A DNA stretch of 36,787 nucleotides from Desulfosarcina sp. OttesenSCG-928-A07 (GTDB lineage Bacteria; Desulfobacterota; Desulfobacteria; Desulfobacterales; Desulfosarcinaceae). The position numbers and the translations under genes were made by a program. Below are positions 32,944 through 36,787 of this stretch, piece by piece. The notes under the pieces were generated by a model, which did no database searches, was not told where the DNA came from, and saw nothing but the letters and a program-made list of their open reading frames with translations. Position 1 is the first letter of the stretch; each line of letters begins with the position of its first letter. Location of the stretch: contig JAJDJS010000025.1 in assembly GCA_030267325.1 (NCBI GenBank), positions 1-36,787 of the forward strand, in the 5' to 3' direction.

Positions 32944-34792
32944 GCGGCTTCCGGTTAGATGCGGGAAGATGCTTTTTGGCGGCCCTGAATTTTTCCAACT
33001 GGGCCTTGTAATGATCTGTGTTTCCGGTTGCCTTCTTCAGCGCCATACTTTCGACTTCAATGGCCCGGTCCATTTCTCCGTTTACAAAAAAACTTTCCGC
33101 CAGCGTATCCATCACATGGGGAGACGGATCCAGATGAACGGCTTTTTCTGCCAGCTTCAATGCCCGCCCCGGATCCCGAAGCGCCGGTTCCGGAGAGGTG
33201 GCCAGCACCCAGGCCAGATTATTGAGAACCCCTGCATTTTCCGGATCATCTGAAAGTGCTTTTTCATAAGCGGAAATGGCTTTTTCAACTTCATTCCGGG
33301 AAAAGTACAGATCACCCCAAAAAGCGTAAAACGCGGTTTTATCTTCTCCTTCTTCACTCTTTTCCCGAATGATGATCTCTGCCATTTTCTCATTGAGCCA
33401 CCCTTTGGATTTTCCGAATTGAAGCTCATATCCCGTGATGCCGATCATTACCCAAAAAACCGCATAAACAGCCATCATGATGCGAATTTTCCGGTGGTGG
33501 CGATCAAGGGTTTGGGAATCGGTTTCACAGCGCATCAGAAAATCAATTCGCTGGCGGATGCTGAAATGATGCCAACTGGGCGTATCCGGGGGCTGGCCCG
33601 ATGCCATGGCGATTTTTCTGAAGGCAGTGACCAGTGGCAGGGCCGTGGGAAACAGGGTGTAGACAAATCCATCGGCCTGGCGTTCGAAATTCCGCATAAA
33701 ATAACCGAACACATACCTGAAATAGATCAGAAACGAGGCGATGAGGAAAAGACCGGTAAACGTGGTCATGACCGTGCTGCGGCTGATGCCGAGGGAAAAC
33801 ATCCATTGGTAGAGGGGTCTTGCAGCCATGATGAGATACATCACCAGATCTGACAATGCCCATACCCCCACCATGTATCCGGTTAAAAAGAAGAGATAAA
33901 GCACCAGATGATGATGCCGGATGTGACCGGCTTCATGGGCCACCACCGCATCTATCTCTTCGGGGCTCAGAATCCGGAGCAGGGCAGGGGTGATCAGAAG
34001 ATACTGAAACCGCTTTACCAGCCCCATGACACCGGCGGTGATCATGTGTCCGCCGAAAACCGGCCAACAAAGAATGTCTGCATAGCGAACCCGGGCTTTT
34101 TGGGAGACAGCTTCAATGCGTCGTCGCTCATGGCTGTCCGGGAGCGGATGGCATCGCCAGCATTTCAGCATCAGGACCGGTCCCAAAATCGCGATGAAAA
34201 CGAGAAAAAAAAGAAAATAAGCCATTTCACCGGCAGTGGAAGAGAGCCATTTTCTAAAAAAATCTGTGGGCAGTATCAACAGCAGATCGAAAATGCCGGA
34301 AAACAGCGCCCAGGGGAAAAGTACTGGAAGGCCAAAGGAAAGAGAGGAAAACACATAATCGCGGCAGGAAGCGGAATCCGGGTAAATTTGCCGATAGACC
34401 GTGTGGGCATTGACCCCGATCACCCCCTTATATCCGGTAAAAATCCCAATAAAAATAAGGATTTCAAGGGTGGGCAGGACCTTGAACAGAAACATGCCGG
34501 AAAACAGGGACGGCAGATTGAGTCCGTGGATGGTAACGGCAAACAAAAAAATCGCCAAAACAGACTGCCCGGTCACCATGGTGGAAAACCGGCTGCTTTG
34601 GTGAAAGGCCTCGCTTTCAGCCGAAACACGGGCCATGCGGGTGAACAGATATCTTGAAAAGGCGAAAAAAACCAAAAACAGGGAAATAGTCAGAATCAGG
34701 GTAAGGGGCGTGGAAAAAAGAGGTGGTTTTGAGGGGTCGTAAGTTGTGCACACCAAAATGGCGATTATGAAGTAAATGAAATTTTCGAACAT
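32936..34792 (-). CDS. Membrane M48 metallopeptidase with TPR tail
   Basis: The 618-residue protein has several N-terminal membrane helices (for example 32-45, 77-92, 104-120 and 191-209), the zinc motif HEAGH at 286-290 after VVAHE, and a third ligand in FERQAD (Glu370). More helices flank the site, as in HtpX/STE24-like peptidases. From about 470 to 600 there are TPR units (YAFWGDLYFSRNEVEKAISA, NLAWVLATSPEPALR) that may bind substrates. Likely role: cleaving misfolded or membrane-linked proteins. AGGA precedes the ATG at 34792. It starts 21 bp after queH and should be the last gene of the maf-yggS-queH operon. Confidence 0.87.
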   Translation of the reverse strand: MFENFIYFIIAILVCTTYDPSKPPLFSTPLTLILTISLFLVFFAFSRYLFTRMARVSAESEAFHQSSRFSTMVTGQSVLAIFLFAVTIHGLNLPSLFSGMFLFKVLPTLEILIFIGIFTGYKGVIGVNAHTVYRQIYPDSASCRDYVFSSLSFGLPVLFPWALFSGIFDLLLILPTDFFRKWLSSTAGEMAYFLFFLVFIAILGPVLMLKCWRCHPLPDSHERRRIEAVSQKARVRYADILCWPVFGGHMITAGVMGLVKRFQYLLITPALLRILSPEEIDAVVAHEAGHIRHHHLVLYLFFLTGYMVGVWALSDLVMYLIMAARPLYQWMFSLGISRSTVMTTFTGLFLIASFLIYFRYVFGYFMRNFERQADGFVYTLFPTALPLVTAFRKIAMASGQPPDTPSWHHFSIRQRIDFLMRCETDSQTLDRHHRKIRIMMAVYAVFWVMIGITGYELQFGKSKGWLNEKMAEIIIREKSEEGEDKTAFYAFWGDLYFSRNEVEKAISAYEKALSDDPENAGVLNNLAWVLATSPEPALRDPGRALKLAEKAVHLDPSPHVMDTLAESFFVNGEMDRAIEVESMALKKATGNTDHYKAQLEKFRAAKKHLPASNRKPPI

Positions 34793-34813
34793 GGCGGGTG
34801 TCCTGGTTTCATA

Positions 34814-35404
34814 TCAGGGCCTGGAGTGTCCAGCTTCCTTGCGGACGATGGCAGAAGATGCGGGTGCGTTTCGAGAAGGTCGGCAGTATCGCTCTTTTTC
34901 GCTGTAAATGCATCCGCAATAGGGCTGGCGATACATCTCCATCCGCCGGGATTCAGCAATGCCGATTTCCCATCCTTTCCTGAAATCCTGATAAAAAAAG
35001 GAAACTCCCACGGCCTTTCCCGCAGCATGGCCGATTTCCCGGATCAGATCGTGCTTCTGGAACCGGCTGTACAAAAGGGTGGTGGTAAAGGCGTCAAATT
35101 TTCCGCGTTTTGCCAAATGGGCGGTTGCGGTCAGGCGATCGTGGTAGCAGTAGCGGCACCGATCCGCTTCCCTGAAGGCGACATTGCGCAGAAACGCCTC
35201 CACCGCATAATCAGATTGCCAGATCATTTTAAGACCTATGGCATCAGCATAGGTTTTAAGGGTTTCTTCCCGGCGCAGGCATTCAGTGAAGGGGTGAATA
35301 TTGTGGCGATAAAAAAATCCCATCACCGTGTGCTGTGCGTTTTTCAGGACATCAATGGGATAGATACTGCAGGGCGCGCAGCAGATGTGAAGCAGGATCT
35401 TCAT
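34814..35404 (-). CDS. queH: Epoxyqueuosine reductase QueH
   Basis: QueH catalyses the last step of queuosine formation (epoxyqueuosine to queuosine in tRNA) and is the non-homologous replacement for QueG. The 196-residue product shows the conserved cysteines: HICCAPC (residues 6-12), CRYC in the middle, and YCGCIYSEKER near the end. These hold the Fe-S cluster and second metal seen in the family. FYRHNIHPFTECLRR and TTLLYSRFQKHDLI are also typical. The start overlaps the yggS stop by 4 nt (ATGA), so translation is coupled. The last 25 residues are probably disordered. Confidence 0.93.
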   Translation of the reverse strand: MKILLHICCAPCSIYPIDVLKNAQHTVMGFFYRHNIHPFTECLRREETLKTYADAIGLKMIWQSDYAVEAFLRNVAFREADRCRYCYHDRLTATAHLAKRGKFDAFTTTLLYSRFQKHDLIREIGHAAGKAVGVSFFYQDFRKGWEIGIAESRRMEMYRQPYCGCIYSEKERYCRPSRNAPASSAIVRKEAGHSRP

Positions 35405-36084
35405 TGCCGCGTTCCGAAAAGGGCAGTGCCGATGCGAACCAGGGTGGCGCCTTCAGAAACAGCCACTTCAAAATCTCCGGTCATGCCCATGGACAGCTCC
35501 GTCAGGTGAACTCCGGAAATGCCCTTTTCCATGATCTGGTCCTTGAGCTTGGCAAGATGGCGAAAAACAGGACGGGATTTTTCCGGTTCATCAAAAAATG
35601 GCGGAATCGTCATCAGGCCCATGACGCGGACATGGGAAAGCGCGCTGATGTCTGAAATTAAATCCAGGACCGCGTTTTCTTTTATCCCGGATTTGGTCTC
35701 TTCCTGGCTGATGTTCACCTGGATGAGAATATCCTGGATCTTTGAATATTTTTCCGCTTCCCGGGACAGTTCCCGGGCCAGCTTAAAAGAATCCACTGAA
35801 TGGATGAGGTCAAACATGCGAACCGCGTATTTGGCTTTGTTGGACTGAAGATGGCCAATAAAATGCCAACTCACGGGAAGGCCCTGGAGGGCATCAAATT
35901 TTTCGCGGGCTTCCTGAATATAACTCTCCCCCACCATATCAACACCTTGGGAAACCGCATCAGCCACCCGGTCCGCGCCCACGGTTTTGGTGACCGCCAC
36001 CAGCCGAACCGCTTCCGGCGGCCGGCCTGATGCCACCGCAGCGTGGTGTATCCGCTGACGAATTTCATCCATCACCTGTTTCAT
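35401..36084 (-). CDS. yggS: PLP homeostasis protein (YggS/PLPBP)
   Basis: This is a PLP-binding protein without enzymatic activity that buffers pyridoxal phosphate, with the fold of alanine racemase's barrel. The 227-residue length fits. Lys33 in LVAVTKT is the PLP lysine; GESYIQEAREKF, WHFIGHLQSNKAK, HSVDSFKLA, MGLMTIPP, and LSMGMTGDFEVAV with GATLVRIGTALFG follow. It overlaps the maf stop by 4 nt on one side and the queH start by 4 nt on the other, in a tightly coupled operon. Confidence 0.95.
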   Translation of the reverse strand: MKQVMDEIRQRIHHAAVASGRPPEAVRLVAVTKTVGADRVADAVSQGVDMVGESYIQEAREKFDALQGLPVSWHFIGHLQSNKAKYAVRMFDLIHSVDSFKLARELSREAEKYSKIQDILIQVNISQEETKSGIKENAVLDLISDISALSHVRVMGLMTIPPFFDEPEKSRPVFRHLAKLKDQIMEKGISGVHLTELSMGMTGDFEVAVSEGATLVRIGTALFGTRQ

Positions 36085-36755
36085 CGGGTCACCATTTTTG
36101 AATGGGCTGTATCCAGTTGAATGACCCCCAGCTTCAAGAGGGCCTCGATCACTTCACACACCGGAAGGCCCACCACATTGGTATAGGAACCCTTGATGGA
36201 TTTAACCAGAAACGTTCCCAGGCCCTGAATCGCATAGGCGCCGGCCTTGTCAAAGGGCTCGTCGGTTCCAATATACCAGTTGATTTCATCGTCGGTAAGG
36301 GTTTTAAACTGAACCCGGGTTCTGACTGCCGCATTTTCGCAGACAGCGGCCTGTTTACACACAATGGCATATCCCGTATACACGTCATGGGTCTGGCCGC
36401 TGAGGCGGGCGATCATGTTCCGGGCCTCATTCTCATCCGCGGGTTTTCCCAGAACCGCGCCCTCCACCACTACAATGGTGTCTGCACCGATCACCCAGCT
36501 GTCCGGATACTGGACAGCCACTGCATCGGCCTTTTCCCTGGCAAGGGTCCGGACATAGGCATCAGGGGCGTCAAACCGGACCGATGTTTCATCAAAGTGG
36601 CTGGGAATGACCGCAAATGTCAGGCCAGCCTGCTCCAAGAGATAGCGCCGCCGGGGAGACTCGGATGCCAGAATCAATCGGGGGGCGGATTTTTTTTCCC
36701 CTTCTCCACCCTTTGGGGTGAGAGGACGGGATGAGGGGGGCTTAAAATCAGACAT
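36081..36755 (-). CDS. maf: Maf-type nucleotide pyrophosphatase
   Basis: Maf proteins hydrolyse non-canonical or canonical NTPs and are linked to septum arrest. The 224-residue product has LILASESPRRRYLLEQAGL (27-45), FDETSVRFD, GADTIVVVEGAVLGKP with the catalytic Asp, and SGQTHDVYTGYAI. TYT-type pairing cannot be assigned safely. The first 26 residues precede the normal start of the family and are coded by a REP-like palindrome (36694-36745). The frame is open to the window edge, but the ATG at 36755 is the only good start. First visible gene of the operon. Confidence 0.93.
   Translation of the reverse strand: MSDFKPPSSRPLTPKGGEGEKKSAPRLILASESPRRRYLLEQAGLTFAVIPSHFDETSVRFDAPDAYVRTLAREKADAVAVQYPDSWVIGADTIVVVEGAVLGKPADENEARNMIARLSGQTHDVYTGYAIVCKQAAVCENAAVRTRVQFKTLTDDEINWYIGTDEPFDKAGAYAIQGLGTFLVKSIKGSYTNVVGLPVCEVIEALLKLGVIQLDTAHSKMVTR
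36694..36745 (-). repeat. REP-like palindromic repeat within the maf 5' end
   Basis: On the minus strand it has the look of a dispersed CCTCATCCC-type repeat: CTCATCCCGTCCTCTCACCC, a CAAA loop, then GGGTGGAGA. The arms pair over 8 bp with one bulged G. It is read in frame as the Pro/Gly-rich PLTPKGGEGEKK. Such repeats are normally intergenic. Confidence 0.5.
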
Positions 36756-36787
36756 GGTTATTGATGCTCTGTTGTCAGCTATACTGC

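Overview
The window looks like chromosome of an anaerobic, probably sulfate-reducing Desulfobacterota bacterium (Desulfobacterales-like). This is an inference from gene content: acyl-CoA genes (crotonase, phenylacetate-CoA ligase with a tandem-ACT partner), GltA-type citrate synthase, QueH in place of QueG, TPR/LolB-type lipoproteins, an NBP35/Mrp ATPase, and the gene order. No rRNA, prophage, intact insertion sequence or CRISPR array was seen.

Left part (1-7243), accessory in character. A PLP-dependent decarboxylase is translationally coupled (11-nt overlap) to a PaaK-like adenylate-forming enzyme that runs off the left edge and has no stop inside the window. Upstream lies a control-like region with two 9-bp direct repeats 21 bp apart and an 11-bp inverted repeat. 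Then come, in AT-rich DNA, a 169-aa protein made of two 81-residue-period repeats (no family recognised), a permuted papain-fold NlpC/P60-like enzyme, and a MalT-type LuxR regulator split by a one-base frameshift. A ~680-bp stretch without an intact gene follows.

Housekeeping core. On the minus strand: gltA, a CBS-pair protein, a universal stress protein and prfC. On the plus strand: two poorly known conserved proteins, YceD (without the usual rpmF neighbour), a membrane protein, tRNA-Trp and ybaK. tRNA-Arg lies on the minus strand with a structured ~350-nt tail and a minus-strand terminator. Then, on the plus strand: rpoH, a TPR lipoprotein, a LolB-like lipoprotein, an Mrp ATPase, dGTPase, a UPF0280 protein, a LapA-like protein, mutS, an AmiC-type amidase, crotonase, PaaK, a double-ACT protein, a 78-aa membrane protein and a PilB/GspE ATPase. 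The last gene converges, with an 8-bp overlap, on a minus-strand operon maf-yggS-queH-M48/TPR peptidase.

The strongest unexplained signal is a 41-nt element present twice, 17 kb apart (13546-13586 and 30741-30781; 38/41 identical). It has a stem kept by a G-U/A-U change and lies each time upstream of a small membrane-protein gene. Other curiosities are the tandem-duplicated 169-aa protein, the split MalT regulator, a lipoprotein signal peptide built from a 15-bp tandem repeat, and a REP-like palindrome translated as the Maf N-terminus.
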